Positions 23,948-36,225 of a stretch of DNA of 64,000 nucleotides are shown here, piece after piece. The position numbers and the translations under genes were made by a program. The DNA is from Puffinus mauretanicus. Its lineage: Eukaryota; Chordata; Aves; Procellariiformes; Procellariidae. Below the pieces are notes generated by a model. It made no database searches. It had not been told where the DNA came from and saw only the letters and a list, made by a program, of their open reading frames with translations. How positions within the stretch are numbered: the first letter of the stretch is position 1; every line of letters starts with the position of its first letter. The stretch lies in assembly GCA_023333565.1 (NCBI GenBank), contig JAJKFH010002041.1, positions 1 through 64,000 of the forward strand, in the 5' to 3' direction.

Positions 23948-24881
23948 CTATTGGTTTGTCATTTATTTCTTGTCAAATACTTAAACCTCTCACCTGCCAG
24001 CTATGCTGCAATACTGCTGGTGGAGCACGAGTGAGAAATGTTCCAAAGACAGAATATAAGCAGCTTTAGACTGGGAGAAATGTGTCATGTGAGCGTCCCA
24101 ACTTCCCAAGTAAGGCAACTGGCTCTGAAAAAGCAGGAGACATTGCCTTGCAAAGGGCAAAAAATATCCTTGGAAATATAACTAGCATTTTGATTCCTTG
24201 AGAAGAAAATTCCAGCTCCTGCTATGTTTCTAACAACAAGCTTTGCCTCTAACCTGGGGTAAAAAATACAAACATTCTGCAAAGCTGAGATTTTTAATGG
24301 GTTCCTGCTACAGTTTAGAGTTAAAATACTAGCTCCAGTAAAATTATTAACCACTAACCATAGCTTGTAAGTTCTGGGGGAGGTTTCTCTTCGAGTTTCT
24401 GAGTGAGTAAAGAACTATACTCCCTCTATCTCCACTAAGCATCCCAGATTTAAATAGAGACTTCAGGTATCTCAAGGCAATCAAAATTGTTTCATCGATA
24501 ATTTTGATCCTCTGTAGAATAGTAAGTTAAAAAGTTAAACTGCAGAAAGAATGACAGGGAGCCAGGGAGCATGTAAGAGTGAAGGGTGAGGAGAAGTATT
24601 TATACTATGCAGTGCTATTAGGGAGCAGCATGGGGTAGAAGGTATGCATTCTGTACAGTGAGGATGAAAGACCAATGGAGTAGAGAATAGTGAAAACTGA
24701 AAAATGGTATAATGTGCAGCAGCATGGGGAAGGTTGAAGGGGTAGCAGCTATGTTAAATAAATAGCACTAACATAGGAAGGGAGCAATGGATAGAAAAGG
24801 AGAAACAAAATGAACTTGAAAAGCTGCCATTCTTCAGCAGGAAGCACCCCTCTCCACTCTTTTCCCTTCCTTGTCTCTCAG

Positions 24882-25553
24882 ATATGTCCAGTTTGTAGAA
24901 GGGTTCATGAGCTCTGCCAACAAGTACTTCCTTGCTGGGCACCAGGTGAACTTCTACTTGTTCACAGACAATCCTGAGCAGATCTCTCACCTTCATATGG
25001 CCCCTGAGAATCGCCTCTTTGTCGTCCCTGTCCAGAATCATGGTGGCAGGATATCTCCATGAGCCATATGGATATCATCAGCAGATATATCCGCAGCCAA
25101 TTCCAGTATGAGATCGACTATCTCTACTCCATAGACATTGATGTCCAGCTATTTGAACACATTGGTGTGGAGATCATTGATACACTGGCGGGGACCATCA
25201 GCTCCTGGCAGTACACTACACGTCATGAGAGCAAATCATATGAGACACACATTGAGTCACAAGCTGCTATCCCTACGGGAGAAGGGAACTTCTATTATAC
25301 AGCAAGCTTCTATGGGGGAAGTGTGGCCGAGGTCTACAAACTGACCAGAGCCTGTTTTAAAGGGGTCATGGAGGACAGAAAAAATGGCATTGAAGCTAGG
25401 TGGCATGAGGAGAGCCACCTCAACAAGTATCTCCTGTATCACAGGCCCACGCGCCTGCTCTTCCCAGACTACTACTGGGATGAAGAGCTAAGCCGGCCCT
25501 GCATCATCCAGGTGAAGAGGGTGCGCTCTGTGCGCAAGGATGGCAAGAAGTAA
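24882..25553 (+). pseudogene. GT6 catalytic exon (exon 7 equivalent), one-base frameshift
   Basis: Acceptor TTTCCCTTCCTTGTCTCTCAG, then YVQFVEGFMSSANKYFLAGH, VNFYLFTDNP and RLFVVPVQNH. About base 25043 one nucleotide is missing before the codons for WQDIS, so the upstream frame ends at a TGA at 25060. The rest is open in the second frame: MSHMDIISRYI; the metal-binding D-x-D as SIDID; GVEIIDTLAGTI; GEGNFYYTASFYGGS (the three residues after FYY are TAS, where ABO has LGG or MGA and GGTA1 HAA); NGIEARWHEESHLNKYLL with the conserved catalytic Glu; LFPDYYWDEEL; stop at 25551. The length matches the family apart from a slightly short C-terminus. The long intact second part suggests recent loss, or a base error in the assembly. 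Confidence 0.93.
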
Positions 25554-26432
25554 ACTTCTAAAACAAAGAAAGCAAGAAAGACAGGTCATCAGTGTCAAGA
25601 CAGTAAAACAGATGTGGAAGTTATAAAGACGTTAATTTACCTGTGTGTGTCTTTCTGCATTTCTGATGCTAATAGAAAGGGTCAAATTATGCTGTTTATT
25701 GAGATTTTTCTCTGTTAACCTCAGTTTTATTGCAGAGTATAGACGCTAAGAAAGCAATGATCTATATGCCCATTTCTCTTTTCACTCATCTTTGCTTTGT
25801 AGTCGTGATACTACTGTCTTCAGTGCTCACGACTCTTGGGAGCCCCGGATTAATCTGCACATGGGCCATGCTGTCCCATCACGTGTTCTTGCCTCTAGAT
25901 TTTGTAATCATTTAGAGTCATTAGTCCAAGCACGTCTTCCTTTTCTTCTTGCTTATCCTCTAATATATTCAGCATTATTGTTCTAGCCTTTGCTTGTCTT
26001 ATGCCTCTTTCCAGCCTCTCACGCACCAATTTGTCACAACAAATTGGGTACAGGTCAACTGTACCCATTCATACACCACCAGCAAAGTTAATAAACCCAA
26101 CAAAACATATTTCAATGCTGTCTTAATCAGCTTATCATAAGAGATGTATTGAGGAAACAAAAATATCCTAATGTACAAGTGCCAGTCCAGTTAACAGGTG
26201 TCTTAGGGACCTTAAAGACACATACCCCTCATAATCTTTCATTCTCTATGGTCTTATAATAAAACAATTCTTACAGGTTAGCATATGACCAGTAATAATA
26301 TAAACCCAAATACAAAATCCCAGAGCAAACAAAGCTACAATTTCTAAAAACAATCAACAGGTTCAGATTATAGCAATAGGGTCATCAAAGTCTATTTGCG
26401 GGGTTGTAGGTTGTACTTCTGTTGACATTTGA
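25554..26432. other. 3' flank of the GT6 gene
   Basis: No further exon. An AATAAA lies near 26089 and could serve as a polyadenylation signal, but nothing else supports the end of the transcript there. Confidence 0.35.
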
Positions 26433-27476
26433 TCAAAGAAAGTTTATCCAGATCATCCAGCCCTGCTGTGACAGGTGATACACTCTATGTTGTGTCTGAA
26501 GGTGGTGCGACCCTTCTGCACTGCGAAGCGCGGATCCAGTTGAGCAGTCCTTGCACATTACTGCAGTATTAGTAACTACCAGTACCTGATAAGGTCCCTT
26601 CCAGCACAGCTGAAGCACGCATTTTCACTGGTATACCTTAATGTAGCCCCAGTCTCCTGGTTTTAAGGAGTGATAGACTTCAGTGGTGAGTTCAGGTGAG
26701 GCTTCTTTCAGCTGTGTGGAAAGTCCTTACACATTTCATCAATACTTGACATTATTTTAGAAGACTATTATCCGTCAATTTTAGGTTTGACTGTATGGGA
26801 GCTCAGGGTGCTGTGTAAGACAGTCACATGGGTTTGCCCATTAAAATCTCGTGAAGTTACAGTCCATATTTTCTATTCAGAATGCTTCCTCTAGACATTA
26901 ATGGGACGGGTAACACATCTGGACATTCCAGGTCAATCTCTACACAAATTTTTGCCAATTTTTAAAATCAGAGTTTTGCCTCTCTACAGCTCCATTGGAT
27001 TGGGGGTGATGGGCAAAATAACACTTTCATTCTATTTGTATGGCTGCACAAATTTTCTGCACTACTTATCCAGTAAAGCGAGTCCCCTTATCTAGCGTTA
27101 CTAAGTAGAATAGTAAACCTAGAATACTAAACCCAGAAATTACTTCTCTCAGCAACTTTTCTTCAGTGGTTGTTTCATCTGCATGTTTACAAGCACAGGC
27201 TTCTACCCATCCTAAGAACATATCTAAAGTGACAAGGACACACTCAAGATGACAGCATTTAGGCATCTGAATAAAGTCAATTTGCAAATTTACAAATGGT
27301 CCCCACAAGTTAGGGTGTGTAGTTATACTTGTCTTTTCCTGCTGTCTTTTATAATTTTGTTGAAAAGGTGTCCTAACAATATAAAGATTTAAGAATTTGA
27401 ACAATACTTTGCTAACAAGCTTCAATAATTTACGCCTTAATTTCTGACAAAATGAAAGCCTCTTCCTGATCATTCA
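26433..27476 (-). pseudogene. Class I (gamma-like) ERV integrase fragment
   Basis: Minus-strand integrase in three decayed pieces. The core has QIDF (first Asp), LDKGTRFTG (second Asp) and HHPQSNGAVERQN (Glu), followed by a C-terminal piece with the WKGPYQVL (GPY/F) motif that marks gamma-like and related elements. At least four in-frame stops and shifts are present. Reverse transcriptase, protease and gag are absent. An LTR of the same orientation follows upstream in sense (27861-28541), so this is probably an internally deleted provirus. Confidence 0.8.
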
Positions 27477-27860
27477 AGCTATAGAACTACTTGATTGAAT
27501 AAAAATGTATATGAATTTACAAATCCTAAATGTATGTGGACTATTAAAAGAAAATGAAATCGTATCTAAAGTTCTTCAATTTTCCTTTTTCAGTATTAGC
27601 TGTATCTTCAGATATACCAAGATTTTAATGATGTAGTCATTAGTTCAGTGACTTCATTAAAGCTTTCTATTGCTCTCATCCCATTCAAAAAAAAATGCTG
27701 AAAATAGACAAATAAAGATGCGTACAAGAAAAATTTGGGGTGAACCAATCCTGATAGCTGTAATCATACCCCCTTTGCTGCTCTCGGCCACTGAATGGGC
27801 CACAAGAGCAAATGGTACTTGCAAGAGCAAGTATATCTGTTACTCTTCGTGCTGTACTCC

Positions 27861-28541
27861 TGTCACGAATGGGTGATTTAGACTGCTTAAAGAACCACTG
27901 TCAAAGGTATCAGCAAAAGTGGTTTTATTGGAATATGATGTTGTAAAAGTGCGACTTAACAAAATTCAATGGCAAGGTTCACTTTACTACTTTCTGCACG
28001 AAGGATATAACAAAGGTTCAAAACTACCAAGACAGAATCAAAGTCACCAAGACACAAATCATAGTTACCATAATACATGTGATATCAGTGGCTTACCAAA
28101 GATCTGCCATTGGTAAAAGGTCTCTCTGCCTCGAGGAGCAACCTTGAGAGGTGTCCCACCTCAAGGGGAGATCACTGCCATGCAGTCAACTGCTTAGCAG
28201 GGAGAAGGCTCATTTAGGCTCTCATGTTTATGGAATAAAGTGGTTGGCTTGTAGTCAAATTACATGCAATGGAAAAAGTATGCATGAGACTCCTTGTACG
28301 CACAACTTTCTTTGTTCCTTGATAAATGAGTCTTGGAAAAGACACCCGCTATTCATCTGTTAATCGTATGATCCAAGCTCATATGCATCATGCTCACTGT
28401 GTCACTCTCTTCCTTTGTGGATTTTCAGAGAACAGGCTGGAACTAGAGGAGTTCTTGGTCCGATTACGGCTTAGGCCTTTACCTCCTTTGGAGCCCACAC
28501 TAAACTACCACTAATTTGGTTAAGGAGTTGAGTGTATCCAA
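27861..28541 (-). mobile_element. ERV LTR, copy 1, 5'-truncated
   Basis: In the minus sense the 3' end is clear: AATAAA near 27932-27937, about 75 bp before the terminal ...TTCGTGACA at 27861. The U3 side shares 210 bp (28332-28541) with 30160-30369, with about four differences by eye. The first ~50 bp of U3 present in the second copy are missing here. Confidence 0.7.
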
Positions 28542-29075
28542 AAGAAAGCCATTTTTCTTGCAATTTGCAGGGAGCTGTAAATCACTCCAGCCATGTTCAC
28601 TGCAGAGTGTTTCTTGCCTTTTGGGTAGTTGTAGTACAATTAGTGTTAAATGATCAAGTGAGCTATTGTCTGAAACCGCAGTGGAAGAGAAGTTTTTCAA
28701 GCAGTAGGAGAGTCTCCCAATCTCTCCTCTACTATCTTCTCAGAAATATCTCCCAGGGAGAAATCCCTGGGCACACCACAGGAGCTTGAGCAACTCCCCC
28801 TCCTCAGCCGTTTTGTGGGGTTAGGAGGTGTCTTACTTTCAGTTGATGGAGCCCACCTTCTTCATCCTTAGATACCTAGTCTCAACTAATGGTGGTTGAG
28901 TATTTAATGTAGAGCACATTCAGTATGAACTGAAACTTTTAAAAATACAGTTCCTGCTGCTTTGGTGAACAAGCCTGGTATCTCTGGCTCTCTGGCATCT
29001 CTGGCTCTCTGGCAGGGGGGAGAGTCTGAATGTGACCTCAGCCCCTTCCCCCACACTGACAGCCCTTCGCCGCCG
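28542..29075. other. No gene seen
   Basis: Unassigned DNA between LTR and CR1. It contains a short local duplication of an 18-base CTGGCTCTCTGGCATCTC-type word at about 28979-29013. Confidence 0.35.
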
Positions 29076-29262
29076 AGTACGAGAGTGCAAGTCTCTCTGG
29101 TACTGGGGAGCCCAGCACTGGACACAGTACTCCAGGTGTGGCCTCACCAGTGCTGAGTAGAGGGGAAGGATCACCTCCCTTGACCTGCTGGCAATACTTT
29201 GCCTAATGCAGCCCAGGATACCCTTAGCCTTCTATGTGGCAATGGCACATTGCTGGCTCTTG
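29076..29262 (-). mobile_element. CR1 LINE RT fragment
   Basis: Minus-strand piece with [18 protein letters not shown] and the neighbouring SRSRE-type region at about 29180-29215. There is no 3' tail, so it is truncated at both ends. Confidence 0.85.
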
Positions 29263-29519
29263 AATCAAATAACAGCTAACACAAAGAATATTGAATTATT
29301 CCACTCTTTATTCCATCCCCAAGAAGGAGCATGGTGTCACCAGTGGGAGGGCTTCTTCCTCCCTTTTTTGTGTACACTCAGGATTATTTTATGTTTCAAA
29401 CAGCCTTTTTGCTAGCACTTATTTCTATTCCGCTCATAAACTTAGTTCTGTGATTGCTTCAGTCTGATAGTCCTTCTCCAGTCGTGGTTTTGTTTCTTTT
29501 GGACCGAAAATGTGCAAAT

Positions 29520-29608
29520 CGTAGAATCATAGAATGGTTTGGGTTGGAAGGGACCTTTAAAGATCTTTAAGGATCAAATCTAAAGATCTAGTCCAACCTC
29601 CCCCCCAA
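29520..29608 (-). mobile_element. CR1 LINE 3' terminus
   Basis: Only the last ~90 bp of a CR1: GTAGAATCATAGAATGG, TTGGAAGGGACC and TAGTCCAACC in order, with a short internal duplication of TCTAAAGATC. Confidence 0.88.
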
Positions 29609-30159
29609 AAAAATCTAAATAAGTAAAACTGTAATAAAAAGACTGTTCATTAGTAGCCAGACAATTTGCTCTAAAAAACCACACAAAACCTCTGGCTAGT
29701 CATAAATACAAGATCATTAAGTATTTCTGCTGTTACAGCTGGGACAACTGTGATCCAAAAGCCAGTTGCAGGCACAGGCAGTTTCTTAAATAACTTCACA
29801 TATAAAACTAAAAGTAAATAAAAGCAAGTTCAGATCCAGACAAGACCTGACAAATTCTGAAGCATGATACATATTATTCTTGTATGCCTGGGGCCTATTA
29901 CTGCCACTGGCAGCTCCAAACTGTCTGGGCTGCAATAGCAGGGGTTAGCCATTTTGTTTGAGGGTCTCCACCCAAGGCAATCTGTAAAGTATTCTGAGGG
30001 GGCTGAGTGAAATTAATGTGTGAGTATAACTGAAGCACTGTATGTATCTAAGTTAAGATGGGTGGACCAGGGCTGGACATAAACATACATGGACCAGGGG
30101 AAGTCAGTGGGTTAATATGTATTTTGAATTTTCTGCATCTTTCAGGATGCAGAAAGATC

Positions 30160-30421
30160 CTTGGAAAAGCCACCCGCTATTCATCTGTTAATCGTATGAT
30201 CCAAGCTCATATGCATCATGCTCACTGTGTCACTCTCTTCCTTTGCGGATTTTCAGAGAACAAGCTGGAACTAGAGGAGTTCTTGGTCCGATTACGGCTT
30301 AGGCCTTTACCTCCTTTGGAGCCCATACTAAACTACCACTAATTTGGTTAAGGAGTTGAGTGTATCCAACTTGAGGATTAATTGTCAGTGTTCACTTGGG
30401 GATTAATTCCTAGCCGTGACA
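30160..30421 (-). mobile_element. ERV LTR, copy 2, U3 end only
   Basis: In the minus sense it begins TGTCACGGCTAGG at 30421 and continues into the 210-bp segment shared with 28332-28541, then stops at 30160. It is the complement of copy 1, keeping the U3 start and lacking the rest. Confidence 0.7.
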
Positions 30422-33400
30422 GAGCATGAACATAGGGCTATTAAGATAAGAAGAAACTGGAGCAATGTGTTACAATGGATCCATCCACTTAAATTTCCCA
30501 ATTAAGATAGAGTATGGGACATTATGAGTGAAATAGATGAGGGTGAAGCCTGAAGATTAAGGCCAGGTTAGGATAGTGACTTAATTTATTCCAGGCAGGT
30601 TAGGCTTGAAGGATCGAATTGAAATTGAGAGTTAACACTGATATACGAAAGTGGAACAGCTCAGTGACAAAAATGGACTTGTCAAGGGAAGTAATTTAAC
30701 AAAGGTGGATCAAGACAGGACATGGAATTAGGGAGGACCCCGTTGTCCTTGTCTATGGAAGTATTCAGTCTTCCTCTGCTTATTGGGTCACTTTAAAACT
30801 GAACCATTTTCATGATCATTTTCAAACCCAGCTAAGGGGTGATGTCCCAAAATAGAGGGGGCACAATTCCCTAGGTCAGTCTAAGAGTTATGGGAAGCTT
30901 TGCTGCAGACAAAGAAAACACTCTCTGATCTTTGTCCCAAGGCTGTAGGTCTTGAGGCTAGTCCATCAACCTTCCCCACAGTGTCTCACTTCATTTTTTC
31001 CCGGATGCCAGTTGTACAACGAGTTGTGAGGTGTGGAACGAGGGTAAGGGGCCTGTGGAAAGATGTCCCATATGCTCTGCCCCAGGAATAAGCCTCCTGC
31101 TGAATGACAATCCAGCCTCTGCAATCAGCTGAATAGCACAAGTCAGAACATGAGGTAGCATGGCTAGACCTGACCCATATACTTAGGACACATGAGTAGG
31201 CCAGGCTATGCAGAAGGTTTAGGTGGGTGGGACAGTCTCTCTCAAAGGTCCATTTGTCTGGGCTTTCATAATATCTGTTATGAATGTCTTGCTCTTTGCT
31301 CTGTAAATCTGGTTTGGTAATCCCAGCCTTCTGATGCTGTTACCCATTTTATTGCAACTGTGTTCCTTAAGAGTGATTTCCCAGATTTGAAAATAGAGCA
31401 AGAAAGTAACACTATACCCAAGCCTGGTTTGTCCAAGGGGTGAGCAGTAAAAGGTTACTGAAGATGGACCAGACAAGAGGAATCTGTGTGATACTGACAG
31501 CTCCCTGATAAAGATCAGTGGGGAAGCGAAGTTGAAGCATTCTGGTGAATTGAGTTAGTATAGTTAGGCCAGAGTAATCAAATCCTTCAAGGTGAACAGA
31601 ACAGGCCACAAATTGAGTTATAAGAGAGAGTCAGCCTCAGTATGAACTGACCCATTTGAACCACTTTAGAAAGCATAGACCAGGACGCTGCAATAATAGT
31701 GTTGAACTAGGTGAGGGGAGTGATGTAAGATTCTTTTTGTAGCATTTCCCCTCTGCAAGACTTAATCCTCTGTTGCTGTCTGATTTCTCACCCATACTCT
31801 GTGCCACTGCCAAACCGGTTTTACATGTGAAACTCGACACCTTGGGAGGCATGACACCGCAAGTGTCTCACTCCCACTTTTCAGCGAAGAACAAAGACCC
31901 CCACAGGTTCTACAGTCCCAGTCTCTTGCAACATCCTGTTTGAGGGCTGGAAGATCTCTCTTATCCATGCCTGCTCACTCCATGTAACTTCCTTTCCCAA
32001 TGCCTCTGGAGACTGGAGACAAGTTTTCTACCACCCTCAGAGGCAGGATTGAACACACAAAGCACAGAGAAGAGCTGAGTTGGTAACTATGAATGAAGAC
32101 TACCAAATGCGCTGCCTTAGCAGCCCGCATCATATTAAGGTAAAGAAATTTGGCTGATCTTTAAAAATCAGAGCTCCATCCAAATTACTTCCTTGTGCTA
32201 AGGTTAAACCTGGCCAGGATAGAGGGTTAATGGGGGTGGGTCATGGCAAAATGGACTGTGTCTGTATGAACAGAATAGACTTCATCGTTAATTGCAGTGT
32301 GACTGAATCAGTCTTAGGCATTAGATCAGTATGAATGGGGAATGCTGGGATACAGTATAAACTCAGACAGAGCAGGCAGGATTAGTAAATGAAGGTGGAT
32401 TGAACAGGTTGGCATACTGGGATAGCTGGCGTGGAATAGACCAGGCAAGAGAGAAAGCATGATGGGATTGGTCAGGCACTGAGCCAGGGCGGATGTCACA
32501 CAGGCTTGATGCTGGTCATCGTGATGGACATCAGATTAAACTTGGTAACACAGGAAGGGGTTTAATATGGGTGGACCACGCCAGGGTGGTGGAGTAAGAT
32601 GATCTTAATGTTTACCATTACTCACTGACAATTGGCTTCAGGATTCAGGCCCACCTTCAGACAAGCTTAGGTCATGACATCCAGACCAAGAGAAAGCTTG
32701 GAGTGGCCTTTGACTCATTTCTAGAACCTAGCAGGGGTTCTATATGGGCCGTATATATTTGTGTATATATACACTGTCCTGCAGTGGCAGGTCTCCTTCT
32801 TCACAGTAACAGTCTGTAGCACATTTTGGGCTCTGAAACTCAAGACTGAGCTGAATGGGCATGGGCTAAATAAGGGTAATGAGATTAGATTAATCTCACA
32901 GCCTCTGCTACCTGCAGGACTTTCATTCCTTGACATCTGAACTCCTGGTCATACACTGCACCACCTTCAAATCTGGTAGCTTTTAACATCTGTTATTGTA
33001 GGAAATTCATCATGGCCAGTCATTCTCCTCTGGTGTTTAACAGGAGGAACTAAGTTCTGTGGTCTGCATTTAATTCCGTAGGTAAGATGATATGGGAGCT
33101 GCCAATAGTAAAGGAAACTCCAGCACTCTGACTGAAATCTCAGCTCATACCAGGGAGAGACCTTTGAAACCAGGTTCTTGCGGTAGCTGGTGTGAACCAT
33201 TCACACTAACCTACTTTCCTGAAACACTCTGCCCATGGGGGAAAAAGTAATTGTCTTGCTTGTTTCTTTCAGAAGGTTGGGAGAGATTGTCAAAACAATG
33301 TAGCAGAACCGAAGCAGGGGATTAATACAGAGAGATGAAAAATAACGACAATACTGCAGCAAAATTGAACGGGTTAACAGATGTGGAACAGGTGATGTTC

Positions 33401-34789
33401 ATGGGTCAGTACTGGTGAACTGGCAACATGCAGCAGGCAAATATGCCTGTACTAGAAGGGAGCAGTAAGAAAGGGTGGCTTGTATGGCATCTCCTCCCTA
33501 CAGTACTCAGCCCATTGCTGCCATTTGAACATTCAGCCATTCAATCTGCACCAGATTCAGTCTTAGCTTATGACACCCACCACAGGAGCCACAGCGGCAG
33601 GAGCTTCTCATCCTGCTGTTGAGAAGTGGCCTTTACTGCAGAAGAGCCATACAACTCAGTTTTGACTGTGCCTCCCCTCCCCCCTCACTCTCCCAAACCA
33701 GAGCAGCTGCTCTGGTAGCGGGCTCTTCTCCCTGCTCTACCTGTAGTTAGTATCTCCAGCTGCTGTCTCTGGGAGGTAAAGATAAAATTTTCTCCCCTAA
33801 TAGGAGATGGATTGGACACAATATGGACAGTATGGTACTGTGGATGGACAAGAACTCTTCTGCAGTTCTCCCCATGATCCATGTTAATTACCTGGGATCG
33901 CAGCAAAATAAAGCTTTCCAGCTGGATGTTAAAAGAAAACTAAACTAAGCACAAGTGCTCTGCCTGTTTGATTTAATTTGCTTACAGTGGTGAGTAGAGA
34001 GCGTGTATGAGTTGATTAGACCAAACCCCTCTCCATGTCACTGTGTGGGCTGGATGATGATGGTGTGAGGGTGAAGCCGAACAGGTTTCAGGTATAGTTT
34101 TAGCATGAGTAAAATAGGCCAGAACAATGTGTCATCAAAAATTTGAGACAACAGAGGAATTAATAATGGGGTGGACTAGGGTGAGGCAGGAAAAAAAGGA
34201 CAGGTTTGAAGTTGCTGCCTAGGCTGAGGCTTAATGGGAATATAGGGGATGGGGTACAGCTAAAATGGAGAGATAGGCTGAGTGAGGTCCATCACATCCA
34301 GGACTGTGATTTTAACAGGAAAAAAAGCAGGAAATGCTGTGTGGATGAAAGAGTTCAGGTGATTGAGAAAAGCACTGGCAAAGCTGTGTGAGCCACAAGA
34401 GGGCAGTGAACCACAAGCAGACTTCGGTGAAGAGAGCTAGAGCAGTGCATTAGATAGGAATGAGCAGTGAAGGCAGTGATCTAACCAGACTGGCCATGCC
34501 ATCGCAGTGGGTTAAGGGATCCAGCCTCTGCTTTCTCCTGCTGACCGTGTGGTTTTAAGTCACATTCAAACCTGTTTAGACTATGAAAGCTGACACAAGA
34601 GGAGTCTTAGTATCGGAAGTCACATACTCCTGAAGCTTAGCAGGAGATTTTGGTGGACAGCGATCGTCCTCTCACTGCACACACCCCCTCTGTTAAGCAT
34701 ATTCTTATCTGGTGGATCGAAGGACTCAGGGAAATCCTCTCATGCCATCCTGCTAGAAGGAAGGCTGCTGCTTTTCCCCGCTCACAGGT
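30422..34789. other. Unassigned DNA with a degenerate recurring motif
   Basis: No gene recognised in more than 4 kb. A loose motif of the form GGTTAAT followed by GGGTGGACCAGG recurs (about 30059-30120, 32227-32245, 32560-32590, 34155-34185), mixed with AGGCAGG and TGAATGGGG words. This suggests a very old tandem or dispersed repeat. Frames here are short and without motifs. Confidence 0.35.
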
Positions 34790-35059
34790 CCAGCCAGTGG
34801 CAACAGAGCACATATGGCAAACGTGAGCATTGGCATAGGAAAACCGAGTACAGGCATGGCTACCACATTGATCAAAACAGTGAGGACACTGCCTTTACTG
34901 GCACCCACACAAACATAGGCAGCACTCATATAAACATGAACAACAGAGAAAGCCTGATCTTCCTGCTAATCAAGCTTAAAATACGCTGTTGGACTATACG
35001 TATACCCTAATTCGCTTAACTTACTTACACATATACTTCTATTCATGGGTATCTCTTGA

Positions 35060-35770
35060 TCTTTAGTTGAGACTTCAAGTCCCTCCAGTATCTATCCCAG
35101 ACCCTGGGCCTTTTATCCAGTCTCCAGCACAGGCCCTGGGTCTTTTCACATTCAAGTTTCCTACCCCCCAGTTAGTCCAACTAAAAATTCACTGGCAGAA
35201 CAGGCACTTACACACACAAACACATGCACGCAAACAAGCTAGAGCGCAAACTCACACACACACATACAGGAAGTCCTAACAATAAAGAAGATAGAACAGA
35301 TTGTGGCGACTGGAGAAAGGGCTGCCCAAGCAAGTACACGGACCAGCAGCCTGCTTAGACAGTATTAGCCCTTTTTATCCATCCTTCTCTTAATTCTCTT
35401 CATCCTCACACACTTTTCCTCCTCAGTTCGCCTCAACTTGGCCTCTCCCTACCTTTGATAATTCCCCAGAACATCCTACAATGAATTTCACGTGTTCCCA
35501 CAATCTTCTAAAACATCCCATAACTTTTAAACATCCCATACTAAATTGTCATTTACCAGTGAGACACATTCTAATACTGTGATAATCTTCTTTCCTTCTT
35601 ATCAATTACAAAGTTACAGTTTGAATGTCTTCAAGGCTACACTTGAATTATGACTATTTAGTTTTGGGCTTTTCTACTATATCCATTATCTGCTGTTCAT
35701 TATAGTATGCATATGTTTGTGTTTAATTTATTATTTATTGTGTTGTCTTTTAAGTTGAATAGCCTGTAAA
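35060..35770. repeat. Diverged dispersed repeat, copy 2
   Basis: Partner of 20190-20790, with the same block order and orientation. It contains an extra CA-rich stretch (35198-35270) absent from the other copy. Confidence 0.5.
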
Positions 35771-35784
35771 TGAATGTCCCTGTA

Positions 35785-35832
35785 CACACCCACACACCCA
35801 CACACACCCCTCACACTCCCACCCCTCCTCCC
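35785..35832. repeat. CA/CCCA-rich simple repeat
   Basis: Alternating CACACCCA and CCCTCACACTCCCACCCCTCC words; low complexity. Confidence 0.8.
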
Positions 35833-36225
35833 TAGGCTCTCCAGTATGAAGTGGCATTTCTCACACCTGGAATGTCTTCCATCTAATCTTCACAGAAGGA
35901 GCAACCACAGACTGTCTGCTGGGCTCCTTTCCTCTGGGGACTACAGACAAACACTGTGTGGAAGCAAAAGCAGCTGATCAAAGCTGTAAACAAAGTAAAT
36001 CCCATATGGTCTTCCCTCAACTAGTGGGCAGGACTGACCTAGACAAGACAGCTCAAGCAGAATTTTCAGAAAAAGCTCAAGGAAACATGCTGAAACTTTG
36101 ACACCTTCAGGAAGCCTTGTTTTCCGATACAACTAAACACTTTCTTGCCTCAGAATGAACTGATATTAACAAAGTGAATATAAATTGTGAGAGCACAATA
36201 CCAGATCTGAATGCATAATCAGCCT

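Larger units (their letters stand above)
18155..25553 (+). pseudogene. Glycosyltransferase family 6 gene (ABO/GGTA1-like), exons 4-7, disrupted
   Basis: GT6 enzymes are Golgi type II membrane proteins that transfer Gal or GalNAc in alpha-1,3 linkage to a galactose or GalNAc acceptor. Four exons are visible: 18155-18193, 20921-20956, 23813-23947 and 24882-25553. The introns are 2727, 2856 and 934 bp. Every exon starts with the third base of a codon, the phase known for ABO exons 4-7, and lengths 36 and 135 equal ABO exons 5 and 6. Joined, the stem and catalytic domain keep the order [20 protein letters not shown] and EESHLN. Exons for the cytosolic tail and membrane anchor (1-3) were not found upstream. 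Two lesions are seen: the 135-bp exon has CT instead of GT at its donor, and the last exon lacks one base near 25043. Introns are retained, so this is not a processed copy. Which GT6 subfamily it belongs to is unclear. Confidence 0.88.

Noticed and set aside
27670..27876. Possible ERV envelope signal peptide on the plus strand
   Set aside because: A hydrophobic stretch with Cys residues is present, but it lies on the opposite strand to the surrounding ERV and runs into the LTR end at 27861.
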